Positions 23,040 through 34,335 of a DNA stretch of 64,000 nt are shown in pieces (position 1 is the first letter of the stretch; every line of letters starts with the position of its first letter). Position numbers and translations under genes: made by a program. Below the pieces are notes generated by a model, which searched no databases, had not been told where the DNA came from, and saw only the letters and a list, made by a program, of their open reading frames with translations. Origin of the DNA: Parelaphostrongylus tenuis (Eukaryota > Nematoda > Chromadorea > Rhabditida > Metastrongylidae); NCBI GenBank assembly GCA_019055375.1, contig JAHQIW010001299.1, positions 1 to 64,000 on the forward strand. The letters run 5' to 3'.

Positions 23040-25700
23040 TAGACATTATAAAAGAAACGGGCGTCGTTGTCCTGAAGCGAAAAGAATTCATGTACGGCAA
23101 CGCCAAAAATGACGAATACGGAATGGTTGTCAAAAGCTCTGGGCCAAGCTAGGCTGCCAAAATCGAAACGGATTGTACTAGTGGTGTGTATCTATATCGC
23201 ACTACATCAACATACAAATCTTTTAGTAAAGATCTATTTATACGAGCAAGAAGAATAAGGTACGATATCATCGGCCTAGCCAAAACGAGTAGCGCCACCC
23301 ATTTTACGCTATAACGCTGGAGAAGACTGTTTCTCAAAACAAACGATGGTGGAGGTATCGGCGGCGTTATCGCTCTCGTCAGATTGATCAAAAACCACAA
23401 TTTTACTTGAACGAATAACAAACTGACTAAGCCTTTTGCTGTTGAAGCGATGTGGATTCCTGTCAACTTTGATTACCCTTTTTGTTTTACGCATCAATAA
23501 AAAGTAATGATGAAGACGAAGTTAATGAGTTCTATGTAGACCTAGAAAAATTCTCCAAAGAGGACTATACATTTTTCAAGGTAATCAGTGTAGACTCTGG
23601 TATAAAGCAAGCACAGAAGAACTCCAGAAAAAGTTACATTGGGACCGACGAACTAAAGTAATAAAAACAGGGTGAGAGGATGAACGAGTTTAGCACAACG
23701 ACCACAACCATTCATGATAACTCACAACCTCATAAGTCCCTCTTTCAACGGTACATTAGCGAGGCTCCTAACGAAGAGTATCATGACGAAATACACTTCA
23801 TCTCAGCAAATCGAAGGCTCTGCGTGACCGACGTCGCTGTTATTCCAAAAGCATACCCACAACCAAACCATCACATCCTTCGCGCAAAATTCCGTTATTC
23901 AAAAGGTGAGAAAGCCGCTATTGAACAAAGAATCCGCAATCACCATAGACTGAGATATTTTTCAACCATCAATTGGCTCTTAGAAAAATGCCGCCACAAA
24001 CAATATCGACAAAGAAAACGACACATAACATCTTCACGATTAAGCCACAAAACGTGGGTATCTCAAAATCACCAAAAACGTTTCCAGAAAAACTTCTGTT
24101 AATACGTCAACGCTGATTCGCACGAGTCGTAGGCAACCAACAACCCATATCCAAACTTGCAAGGCGAAGAAGCGAAGCAATAAAAAAAGACCAAAAACGA
24201 AAGATGAGCAGCAGTTATGACTAATGTTGCAGAAACTAGGAAGAGCAATTTCCGAGTTCATCAATTTTTTGCCAGCTTTTAGATCAACATAACTGCACAC
24301 TGACGTCCTTACGCAACAATTACAATTTCCAAAAAGACAATAGGAATATCGTTTACGATTACTGCTCAGTTTTTTAGTTGCCACGTCTTTCTAGCTTTAG
24401 AGATATAAAAAGGGATGCATTGTTTGTTTCATAGGTTTGCTCTTCCAATATCTGATGTGCTATTTCGTCGGCGAAGAATCAAGACAATATTTGGGTCCTG
24501 ACAGTATAAGACCACAACACCTGAAGAACCCCGGCCAATTCTCATCAACACACTCGTTAGGCTCCTTAGTCGTTGCCTGCCAGATTTTGTGGTTCAAAAT
24601 CCATGGGCGACATTGACAACTGTTGCAACATATGTATGCTGTTCATCGTGTATAGACTTTTACCTGGGTCATCTCAAGTGTCGCTTACAACGATTTGAAG
24701 AATGCCATTGACTCGGTTGAAACAGAATTAATTATAGAATTTCTGAACAACCAGACTCACTACATATAAAATCTTTTAAAGCTGTATAACAATTTCACAG
24801 CCAAAATATCACTAGTCTATGGCGATGTTACAATTGATATAAAAAAAGGGGTTTGACACGGTGATACCATCTCTTATTAAAAAGTCATTACTGTCAGCCT
24901 CCATCACGTCATACGATCATCTGAATTGGTCAATACTGGAGTGAGTATCAACGACCGACATTTACGCTCTCCTTCCATTGCTGATAATATCGTTCTTATA
25001 ACATAGAGTATCATTTAGGTGGGACGAATGTTGGCAGATTTGGTAACGCTTGCGGAAAGATTAATCTTTAGTCAAGTCTGACGAAATAATGCACCCAAGG
25101 AACGGATTACTTACGAATATCCCAATCACGCTTAACGGAATGATGATCGCCGAAGGCGTCAGTTACACTTGTTTAACACGAGTAAACATTATGATCAACG
25201 ACCCAGTTGTACAGACGAGCAAGAGGAAGTGGAAGGAAAAGAACATTGATCTACATACCAGTCTCCTCGACTCAACCGTTTTCCCTGCATCAACGTATTT
25301 TCAGATATGTTCGCCACTTAATCAGAATGAAAGAGCACTTGGCTTCACTGCAAGAGCACTCTAAAGGTGCAATAGTATCCCGTATCTCGAAAATGACAGA
25401 AAGGATGCAAAGATTTTACTCAAATCTCTCAACGATCAGAAGCCAAGGACGCTGTTCTACACGTCAGGTCATCGAAAATTAGGATGTGTGGACTCGTGAT
25501 GCGACGATAACTCATAAATAAAAGCTATTATCGACTGGATTCAGCGTGTGTGAAGCGCACGGCGCGAGGGCTACCGATTTGATGACTGAGCGAGAACCCA
25601 CGCAGCTACTCCTGCATGTAAAAGGTGAATGGAAGTTCAACCGGCGCTCACTCGAAACAGTCGACGTACAACGGGATGATAGGCGATACAATGGCACGTA
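23040..25700 (+). mobile_element. RTE relic C, endonuclease to C-terminus, decayed
   Basis: Aligns with relic A from the 5' untranslated part (GCTGCCAAAATCGAAACGGA near 23,151) through the endonuclease (ARRIRYDIIGLAKT near 23,250, GGIGGVIALV near 23,350), the reverse transcriptase (FKELLDNQ and VYGDVTIDI-like blocks near 24,750-24,850) and the C-terminus (SRISKMTERMQRF near 25,376). Many stops and frameshifts show it is old. The plus-strand frames inside it (23,680-24,102; 25,089-25,364) are pieces of this relic and not genes. Confidence 0.85.
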
Positions 25701-25911
25701 ATTTGGAAGGACCATGAATGTTTGTGCTAAATTCTGATGATCTCTAATTTAATCATTTTCATTTTCAAAGAACTGCACACAGCCGGCTTTTCTTGCCGGC
25801 AAAAATAAAAGATGATAAGTAAGACACATTCAAACCGCTGAACACCTATGCCGACTATAGGATGAGATTTAATGGACAAATCGCCGTGTGCGATATGTGA
25901 ACAGCAATTGC
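25701..25911. other. short spacer, no feature
   Basis: Separates RTE relic C from the second 3-kb repeat unit. Contains a perfect GCCGGCTTTTCTTGCCGGC hairpin near 25,780 that has no obvious partner or role. Confidence 0.5.
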
Positions 25912-26514
25912 TGATTGTGCTTTTTTTTTAGCCACTGTTATACAACTTCACCACGTAGGGCACACATTTTTAAAGCTACGAATTGTAGATGAAATCTGCT
26001 AATGCTCGAACGGATAGCATTTGGTAGTGGTGCCCATTCATCACGAGCACGGTAGACCCCATCCTCGGCTTACTAAGTTTCTCTGCCATTCAGAGTCATA
26101 AAGTTGGTGCCGGACCTGTTTAGGCTCAATACATTGCTTCATATGTGCTTTGAAAAGCTCCAGCACATCGATCTATAGCGTTTAACCAGACTCAACTTGA
26201 CCACACCAGCATTCAGTGACACCTGTGAGGAGGACGAACATGTTCGAGTAACAACTGAAGCCACACATAAAAAATCTGAAGATTTCAATGGGAAGTGAAT
26301 GCGAACAGACGAATCGAGGGAATGTTGGATTCCGAATGTAAAGTTGGACTGTGTGAAAAAAGCATCTTCCGCCATTCATAGAAATCTTGTATTGCCACAC
26401 TTATTGCTTTATTCAGTTTTCTCTATTCCAAATCAATTTATTACCAAACGTTGTAGCAGCGATAGAAATTATTCTAGTAGTTCCAGAGGACAAAGACTTA
26501 GAGCTTTGATTTTT

Positions 26515-27000
26515 TAGGTTTTAGAGCTCTGAAGCGCTGAAGACAAAGAGAAGATATAATCCGCCGGCTCAAGGAAGACTCTTATTCCATGTTGGATAAA
26601 TACTGTGCTTCCGATTTTCTAGGAATGGCAGAGCATGCTGCTTCAAGTACTGCTTGAGTACAAGCGGATAATGAATACCGACATCTACAGGGAATAACTA
26701 CGCAAGTTGGCGGTGGCAGTCAAACGACTCAGTGTCGCTCTTTTCTGGGATAGCGCTCGACCTTACGTCGCAAAGTCTGCTCGCTACATTCTGAAAAATA
26801 TTGGGCCCAGCAAAGGTTTCAAGTCTATGCATAGCCCGATATTTCATCATCGAATCATCGTCTCATTCGTATTCTTAAGCAGCATCTATGGAAGGAAAAT
26901 CTGAAGACTGCAATAATCAAAATCACCTCACAGACGTCATTGGCTGTTAGCCTCATATTTTCAGATACGAAATCATTCAGTCTTCGCGTACCAAATGATT
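26515..27000 (+). pseudogene. mariner-family transposase relic in repeat copy 2
   Basis: Counterpart of the relic at 597-1,127. It keeps LFWDSARPYVAKSARYILK near 26,740, where the QDN of copy 1 is WDS, so the catalytic Asp is retained but its surroundings have changed. Stops break the frame upstream. Confidence 0.55.
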
Positions 27001-28095
27001 ACATAATTGCGGTTATAATAATGATTATATTACTGATTGAATAATTTCCTCAATTAATTAAGAATTTCACCGATAAAAAGTGTCTAAAGGCGAAGAAATT
27101 ATGGTACAGCTCAATACTTTGTACCAATGTGTCCCGATGCCGGTGTTCTTGGTAGACAGAATCCGTACTCAATAAATGGTCATGAGAGAGTAACGATGGA
27201 ACAGTTTAAGTAGGAGAGTTGTAATGAAAACCAATATTTCCGTACTAACCTATTAAGAAATCTAAAGATAAGTCCTTACCACAAGATTCATTCCGGCTAA
27301 CTTGACGTTGAATTCGCTAAATGAATCATACCTTAACTCTCAACTGCTTATATACACCTCTCCTAACAGCAGTAATACGTTGATAATGACATAACATGCT
27401 TTGAATTGGAAAGGACGATAATGTGATGATCACATAACATTTTTGAGCCTTTCAACAAGTCTGATATAGCACATATACAGTTCCATACAGCTATTCCGCT
27501 CTTGAGAGCTCATCATTAGTGCAGCAGTTTTCGGTTCAGCAGATCTCGCAGAGGGTTAACATGTTATGTGATTATCAGATTTTTATTGTCCTTGAACGGA
27601 GTTTACATAAACATTCGAAAGTGAGACATGATTCATTTTACCAGCCACAAGCGCTCGACAGTGACTACTGCAACGTCGGGGGAACTTTGTCACTTGATGA
27701 GCGATTGAACTGAATAACGGCTCCGACTCCTCTGTAAGAAGGGATATATCCCTCTGCGACGGATCGGCTGAACTGTTATGTAATTTTCATATAATGTGCC
27801 ACTCAACATTCCCTTTATTTAACCCATGATAATGAATAGACGTGAGCCTTCGTTTATTGACAAGACATCAATGTCTTCATTAATCGCACCACATGATGAA
27901 ACTCGCTTTCTGATGGTAATCATGTTTAACCGTATAAACAGAGAAAAGATAACTGTGAGGAGCTCTTTAACAGGGAAGATGATGGAGAAAATGCTTTGTG
28001 TTTTAACTACGGCGATAAATTGTGGCGCAGACCGCTCATTACCGTCTTTAGCTAGCAACTCTGTGGCACTTTATTAATCCGTTTTTACAGTTTTT

Positions 28096-28275
28096 GTAGG
28101 CGCCGTGGTCGAGTGGTGGTAATGCGCTCCGCGACACGCGCAGAGCTAAGCTCCATCTTGCAACTCACTCCGGCAGTGAACAACAACGCAATAAGAAATA
28201 CCACGGCCAGGCTTTCTATGAAATTGCAAAAAGACTTGCTTAACCAGTATTCTACGACGTTCAAAAAGAAAACGT
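28096..28275 (+). repeat. tRNA-derived SINE (tRNA-Ser-like head), copy 2
   Basis: GCGCCGTGGTCGAGTGGTGG start and AGTATTCTACGACG end, matching 2,279-2,460. It was copied as part of the 3-kb unit. Confidence 0.5.
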
Positions 28276-28504
28276 TAAAACGAGTTGAATGTTGGAAGTA
28301 ATGGATCCGCACAACTAGTAATGTAGTTCAAGATTTCTTGTAGAATCTCGTCATGCTCACAAGAAATTTTTCGACGACACCAATTGTTCAAGAACTTGCT
28401 TAGAACAAAAGGCAGGTAAAATCTCCACTTGAACATTTACGCACTTTTCTTTCTGTTCTACAACGAATTCACTTTTAGCAAGCAAGATTACAATCTAGCC
28501 GCCC

Positions 28505-28590
28505 TATCTATATACCTATCTAACTCTCTATCTCTCTGTCTCTCCCTCTCTTTCTCTCTTTCCCTCTCTCTCTTTCTCTCTCTTGCTTCT
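28505..28590. repeat. CT-rich microsatellite
   Basis: CTCTATCTCTCTGTCTCTCC and similar, at the position corresponding to 2,684-2,765 in copy 1 but with a different unit order and length. Confidence 0.9.
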
Positions 28591-28899
28591 ATTTCTAATG
28601 AATTATTGTTCGAATTCACGTTTTTTGGAAGCCAAGCAGCATGAACTATGCTTTGTCATTTTTTTTTGTATCACTGTTCTATTGCTGAGTTATTCAAACT
28701 TCTGTCGTTTCAAGTGGTTCAGTGTTTCTTATCAGCAGCTTTTCTTCTTCTGAGGGCAGATCTAATGCCCAGCTGAGTAGAAAGTATGAGTGTATTATAA
28801 ATGGTTGAATCAATGGTGATGCTTTAGCAGAAGAATTTACTTTCTCAGATAGATTACTTGATTTTGAGCCAAGCACACTTCTCGCCCATGTATGCCCTC

Positions 28900-29472
28900 T
28901 GTTTGGAACTATGTGATTGGGTATTCTGTAATTCTTGTAAGTTGTTGGTGCCGGCGAACGAATGTGCAGCTGAGTCCTTTGTGTTTGTGTTCATATCGCG
29001 AGACAAACTTATCACTTTTTATGCTATGAACTTTTTTCCCATGTGATGTAAGCGGGAAATTCTTTGTGCTGAATTTATTTTGAACTATCATCTTGCTTGT
29101 CAGTTTCTCTACGCAAGTTAACCTCAGTGTTTTTAAATCTAACTCTTTGTGTGCGTAGATTTCTTAGGTAATCGGAGGCTTACTGTAACGCTTCATCTAG
29201 CAAACTCTTTGTCTGTGCTCCATACATAAGCTTTCGTGAAAACAGAAAGTTCAGTTGCCATTAGTGTTCATTGCTTGTCATCCGTCGTCATCAGTTAGCA
29301 GTTGGTGGTTGGTTCGTTAGGAGAGTTGTAATCTTACCGTGTTCGATCCACCCATTGGTCTACTGACAGTTTATCCACAATAAACTTGTTAATCTTGCCG
29401 TGTTCTACACCTAGAGTATCAGGTCAGTGTCAATCGTAATCACCTTTAAGAGTTTAGAGTCAATTCCAAACA
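28900..29472 (+). repeat. Bel/Pao-type LTR (573 bp)
   Basis: The left end TGTTTGGAA and the right end TTCCAAACA form a perfect 9-bp terminal inverted repeat with the canonical TG...CA edges of an LTR. The left end falls exactly where copy 2 of the 3-kb unit stops matching copy 1. A CAATAAAC polyadenylation-like stretch near 29,380 sits where an R region is expected. No second LTR is seen downstream, so the element lacks its 3' end. Confidence 0.8.
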
Positions 29473-29474
29473 GC

Positions 29475-29492
29475 TGGCGACCACGGCAGGAT
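29475..29492 (+). promoter_or_regulatory. primer binding site, tRNA-Arg-like
   Basis: TGGCGACCACGGCAGGAT begins 2 bp after the LTR. It starts with TGG, which pairs with a tRNA CCA end. The first bases (TGGCGACC.CG) match the reverse complement of a eukaryotic tRNA-Arg 3' end from general knowledge. Position and sequence both fit minus-strand priming. Confidence 0.65.
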
Positions 29493-29546
29493 CGTAGGGT
29501 GTAATCTTCTGCTGGATCTTCTTGTCTAAAGTATACTTCCATTGCT

Positions 29547-30800
29547 ATGTCTATTCCAAACAGTTCCTCCATCCGCCGGCAGATCAATTCCCTCAGAAGG
29601 CTCCTTCAGCGCCATCAGGCGTCACACACCCCAATTCTTAAGGAACATACGGTTCGCTCGGGACAAACCAACTTCACGCACCTGGACGACATCGAGATAG
29701 AAGCGCTTTACGCGGAGGTACACTCAATTAAATTCTCTCTTTTTCACACTTACGACAGGATTATGAAGCTTCATAATGAATGGCAACCTCTGTTGGACTC
29801 TAGTAGTGACGAGAGGGACAGATTCGACCTTTTCATTACAACGCACGGAGACTATCGTGAGACAATTGGCACATCCGTCACTCTGATGAAGAATTTAAAC
29901 CTTCTATTAAATTCTCTCGACTCTGAACTTTTAAAACGTAGATTACAGATTCTGTCTGACGCATCTGATAAAGCGTCGGACAGAAACGTTCCTGTAGCCA
30001 GGGAGGATCCGCAACTGGCGGCTTGTCTACAATAGCTGCTAACTCCGTAATTCCCCTTGATGACTCTTGGCTTAATTTTGTCGACGCTTCCATTTTGTCC
30101 ACACTCGAACTTCTTTCATTTGATGGCAAACTACTGGATTATCCAGATTTTTCGGCACGTTTTGCAACGTTGGTTGACAATAAAAAGCAATTAGACAATA
30201 CAACCAAGTTTTCTTTGTTGAGATCCTGCTTACGTGGGAAAGCTCTTTCCTCGATACAGGGATCACCCCAGGTAACGATCTTGCTGCAAAAAAGATTCTC
30301 GAAACTTTATACGGCAAGAAAGTTGCCTTGAAACACCTTCTCTGCACAAAACTGGCACAGCTACCAGAGTACGACCAGCAAGGGCGCAACTGCCCACACT
30401 TTATAATCAGATGTTTGCTTTAGTGTGTCAACTTTCGCAGGCAACAGGCGCCGACGATTCGCGCGAAATAACACTTGGGGCGATTCTTTCAAATAAACTT
30501 CCTGGCCGCATTCGTAGTTTAGTATATGATAAAACTTCACATAGCCATAATGTTACTCCCACTGAATTACTTAACCTTCTTACAGATATTATTCGCAAAA
30601 AGCTGTTATGGACGTCATGGAATCGGTATTCCCATCATCGGCAGTGGAAGCTGCTAGACACGACTGTATGATTGCTGCTAATTCTGCACTTAAGAACATA
30701 ACATCTCATAAGTCCAATCGTAAGCATAAACGGCACCAACTCGGGAAAAAACTGTCCCTATTGCCGTTCTTCATTCCATAGCGCCTTTCAGTGCAACGTT
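29547..30800 (+). pseudogene. Bel/Pao gag, copy 1, frameshifted
   Basis: The first frame (29,547-30,035, 162 codons) starts MSIPNSSSIRRQINSLRRLL and is helical and coiled-coil-like. The next frame (30,023-30,331) contains LELLSFDGKLLDYPDFSARF and KFSLLRSCLRGKALSSIQG. These match the gag-like DUF1759 domain of Pao elements (G....YP.F...F..LV......D..KF..LRS.L.G.A...I.G). Further gag (LSQATGADDSREITLGAILS) is in a third frame at 30,411-30,671. A zinc knuckle CPYCRSSFHSAFQC (C-x2-C-x4-H-x4-C) is encoded at 30,753-30,794. Frameshifts make it non-functional. Protease and RT do not follow; the sequence jumps to an integrase fragment. Confidence 0.85.
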
Positions 30801-30859
30801 TATGTAACACCGCAACAGCGCAATCACCACACTCTTCATCCAGCACATTCACTGGAAGA

Positions 30860-30965
30860 ATAATCATTGTGTGTCAATCATACTCTATCTCTAGTACGAC
30901 GCATTGTGTGGATCCCTCGTGGACGAGCGGAGGTAAAATCGACTGTCCGTCGCTGTTATCACTGC
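30860..30965 (+). pseudogene. Bel/Pao integrase fragment joined to gag
   Basis: The frame reads VRRIVWIPRGRAEVKSTVRR and then CYHC. This is the H2C2 zinc-binding entry to the integrase of Pao/Bel elements (pattern W.PRGR..V...V.RC..C). It should lie several kilobases downstream of gag in an intact element; here about 60 bp separate it from the gag zinc knuckle. It stops abruptly at 30,965, where a second gag copy begins. Confidence 0.65.
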
Positions 30966-31612
30966 AATCTTCTGCTGGATCTTCTTGTCTTGAGTCTACT
31001 TTTATAGCTATGTCTACTCCGGACAGTTTCTCCATCCGCCAGCAGATCGTCTCTCTTAAAACGCTCCTTCAGCGCCATCAGGCGTCACACACCCAAATTC
31101 TCAAGGGATATAAGATTCGCTCGGGACAAACCGAATTCACTCACCTGGGTGACACTCAGATAGAAGCGTTTTACGCGGAGGTGAACTCACTTAAATCCTA
31201 TCTTTTTTAGGCCTACGACAGGATTTTAAAGCTTCGTAATTAATGGCAACCTTTGCTGGATTCTAGTAGTGACGAGAGGGACAGATTCGACCTTTTCATT
31301 ATAGCGCTCGGAGAGTATCGTGAGACAATTGGCACTTCCGCACTCTATCGGAGAATTTGGACGTTCTTTTAAATTTTCTCGACTCTGAACTTTTGAAACG
31401 TGGGTTACAGATCCTGCCTGACGCATGCGATAAAAGCGTCGGACAGAAACGTTCTCGTAGCCCGGGAGGATCCGCAACAGGCGGCGTCGTCTACAACAGC
31501 TGCTAACTACGTAATTCCCCATAACAGCTACTTGCTTGATTTTGTCCAAACTCGAACTTGCTTCATTCGATGGCAATCTACTGAATTATCCGAGTTTTCG
31601 GCACATTCGTTC
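30966..31612 (+). pseudogene. Bel/Pao gag, copy 2, truncated
   Basis: Repeats 29,501-30,150: GCTGGATCTTCTTGTC leader, MSTPDSFSIRQQIVSLKTLL start, LQRHQASHTQILKGY, and the start of the DUF1759 part. It matches copy 1 with many substitutions, so it is a different, older or diverged element and not a recent tandem copy. The match ends near 31,612 inside the DUF1759 region. Stops at about 31,208 and frameshifts break it. Confidence 0.8.
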
Positions 31613-31674
31613 TCCGGCACCAACAACATACAAGAACTACGGTATACCAAATCACATAATTCAAACAACGATAG

Positions 31675-32310
31675 CGATCGGAAGAACGTATATCAAAGGA
31701 TGCTAAAATCTTAGCATCACTTTAGGCTAGGCAAATCTAAAGTGACAATTTGTGAGTATGATACATGTTCAATTGCATTGAATCCCTTTATAGAAGACCG
31801 AATCATGCAAACAATGAAGATATAGGACAGCGTCATCAGGCTAGGATCAATAGAAGAAGCCACTATTCTAAGTCTTATGTAATTGGAGAAGTGCTAATTT
31901 TCAAAACATGAATTGGAAGCGGAGTTGGAGGCGTTGGCATTCTTTTCAAAACGAGTATGGACGTGAGCATCTACTCAGTTGAAGCACTAACAACCATATT
32001 TGGACGTTTGCCGTTGAAGAAGTGTGAGTCAATATTATGTCGGAAACGTAGTGCTTCTGAACGACAACCGATGTAAAAGAGCTCAGCCATTATTTCTCAA
32101 GATGTCACGCGCATACCAGGAAGACTCAATTGTCAGAGTTGTCAAAGGAAACTAGCAGAGGCTGATGTGATGTGCAACGAGTAGCTTACAGTGGGCAGAA
32201 TTCATCAGGCTACTCCTGCACGCTATGGAGATAATTGGAAGATATATTGGTCTCTAGTCGGACTACTTGGCGATCACCGAGACGACAAGTGATTCGGGTG
32301 ATAATTATTT
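31675..32310 (+). mobile_element. RTE relic D with large internal deletion
   Basis: The left part matches the RTE 5' region (GCTAAAATCTTAGCATC near 31,704) and the endonuclease (ALTTIFGRLPLKKCES near 31,985, equal to LTTRIGRLRLKRCGS in relic A). The right part is the RTE C-terminus (RYGDNWKIYWSLVGLLGDHR near 32,222-32,281, then GACGACAAGTGA). The whole reverse transcriptase is deleted between them. Confidence 0.7.
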
Positions 32311-32611
32311 GCAATGATATGTGACATAATCAAGGCCGAGCACTGATCACAACTACCTGTGCCGTGCATTTATGCCACTCTCTCAAACAGTGAGAATATC
32401 GTTTTATATTGTAATATACAATGCAAATGTGCACAAATAAAACATCTTCAACAAACCATAATATATGTAGCTTATTGGTGTGATTTTTGTTTTGAAAGGA
32501 GGCAAGAGTTAGAACATGTATGGGACATTTCTACAAAATACGTTTATGAACATTCTTGTAGTGATACTTTTTGTAGCGACAAAGTTTTTTCATGCTCAAA
32601 ATTTTCTCTAG

Positions 32612-32899
32612 ATGGCATCAAAAATCCGTTGTAAAGTTGAAAGAATGCGCTGTGAAAACAGACATGATCTCTTTTTCCTTGGTAGAGGGTACTATGAGAG
32701 TCTTCTCATGAACAAAGCTCAGTATCAAAATCAGCATTTAATAAGCCATCGAACGATTACAAATGGTTTAGGTAAAAAGTTTCCTTTCCCGGTAACAGCC
32801 AAGGAAACACAATCGCAATTCACCGAATGCGATTGCTTTCAACACAGCTTGTGTCGAAAAGTGGGAGCTTTAAGAACAAGTGAGCGCTTTTTTTACTAA
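32612..32899 (+). CDS. possible first exon or short gene, unidentified
   Basis: A 95-codon frame whose ATG follows directly after TTTTCTCTAG, a good nematode acceptor and possible trans-splice site. It starts MASKIRCKVERMRCENRHDL and has six cysteines, four of them in CDCFQHSLC and nearby. No signal peptide and no known family. It could equally be an internal exon or chance; the absence of a clear donor limits confidence. Confidence 0.25.
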   Translation: MASKIRCKVERMRCENRHDLFFLGRGYYESLLMNKAQYQNQHLISHRTITNGLGKKFPFPVTAKETQSQFTECDCFQHSLCRKVGALRTSERFFY

Positions 32900-33649
32900 A
32901 AATATGTTCATATGAGTTTCTTCAATGAAATGCTTCACTTTTATAATTGTGGAATCGAAAATTCATTATATAAGGCCAAAATCCGGAGTGAATTTTTGAA
33001 AAAAGAACTCCCAAACAGACGTTATCTTTTTTCCGTACAGAACGTTCTGTGAAAGTCTGCCCATAAGTCGAGATCAGAACCAAAGCAGAATTTCTTGAAG
33101 TATGGATTGACCACATTGACATAGACGGGAAGAAAGAAACAAATATTGCATTACAGCTATAAATATGTGCTCTTTCACAACAATGTGGTTTTCTAGTATA
33201 AATGTAGATAATTTCACTATAGAATGGCGTCCTCTTTACTGTAGAACTCTTAATAGAAATCTCTATTATAATATTTCACCAGTTGGTGACGATAATGGCT
33301 CCTCAGTACCGCAAACTACCAAAAATTCTCATATTTCAATTGCAACGCGTCATAATAGAATTTCCTCGCCGCGTCTCCGCACATGCGGCGCTGCACAGTC
33401 TAAAAACAGAACGTATTTTTGTTAATGAGTAAATAAAAAAGAATTTTAGCTGATGATCCCTGTGAAATTTTTTAATCTTCTTGTTGACGCACCTACTGAA
33501 GCGCGTTACAGTCAAATTAAGGGCATGAGTACTTTTTTCAAAGTAAGTGCTTTTAATTTGATAACGGACTTTGAACCGCTATAGTGTTAAAAATTTGGTA
33601 CGGAAGCTGTAAGTCATTATGGCGCAACAAAAAAAAAGTTGATGGAAAA
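32900..33649. other. no gene recognised
   Basis: AT-rich sequence with frames of 66 and 86 codons lacking any motif. Confidence 0.5.
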
Positions 33650-33842
33650 AACTTATCTATTCGGATTACGTCTTGACGTATTATGTTTTCTTCAGAGACG
33701 TTCAATTCGAACCAATGCTCCAGAGTCGTTCGTACTCGTTATGGTGCTCGTCTTCGTGCCGTTCGAGTTGGATCTTCATTGGTGAAGAAAACCTATCAAA
33801 CGCGATTCTTACTTAACACTGTTCCTTTTATACAGGGCGGTC
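33650..33842. repeat. dispersed repeat family R1, copy 2
   Basis: Shares GAGTCGTTCGTACTCGTTAT, the CGAGTTGGATCTTCATTGG block and TTACTTAACACTGTTCC with the copies at 6,292 and 34,336. Confidence 0.5.
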
Positions 33843-34015
33843 GTCGATGATAAAAGATGTCCAGTGATGATTTAATCTTTCGTCACGCAGTCCATTCTAC
33901 AGCCATCGATATTACTATTCGCTTGCTCTCAGTATCCTAGTAAATTTGAAACAAACTTCCTCTAACTTCAGCATCACAAATCAAGCACATAATTTTTGAT
34001 GACTAAAAAAGCAAG

Positions 34016-34311
34016 GAGCGCATGTGGCGCAGTGGTTAGATTTGCGCTGTGTCGCACACGAGGTCAATAGTTCGACCTCGCGTTCATGGTTCACCAAGCC
34101 ATCCATCCCTCCGGATCGGCAAATTGGTATCCAGACGGTCTCAGACTTGTCTGGGGGATAAGGAGCACTGACTCGATTCAGCGAGATATCACCGCGAGTC
34201 ATTGTAAAGGCCAGATATGCATTCAATCGCCTCAAACGAAGTTAGAATTTGAGACGAATTCGTGGCGTATCCCTCAGGGATTGATCAACGCTGAGAGCTT
34301 TATCCTTTTTT
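34016..34311 (+). repeat. tRNA-derived SINE, well-preserved promoter
   Basis: ATGTGGCGCAGTGGTTAG at the start gives a perfect A box (TGGCGCAGTGG, 34,025-34,035) and GTTCGACC a B-box core (34,070-34,077) at tRNA-like spacing. After the tRNA-like head comes a unique body (CACCAAGCCATCCATCCCTC) ending in a T-rich tail near 34,311. A diverged copy is at 53,003-53,235. It has no acceptor-stem pairing, so it is not a functional tRNA gene. Confidence 0.65.
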
Positions 34312-34335
34312 ATTTAAAAAGGCAGAAAGTTAATA

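Larger units (their letters stand above)
25912..28899. repeat. 3-kb dispersed repeat unit, copy 2
   Basis: Direct-orientation copy of 1-3068. Examples of long shared words are GATTATATTACTGATTGAAT near 27,020 (1,110 in copy 1), GACGTGAGCCTTCGTTTATT near 27,840 (2,020) and GGTTGAATCAATGGTGATGC near 28,800 (2,970). Substitutions are spread evenly and there is no intact frame in either copy. The right edge at 28,899 coincides with the first base of the Bel/Pao LTR. Confidence 0.88.

Noticed and set aside
32359..32634. 91-codon Cys-rich frame as a separate gene
   Set aside because: Overlaps the better-framed 32,612-32,899 candidate and has no acceptor or signal peptide; cysteines come from TGT-rich AT DNA.
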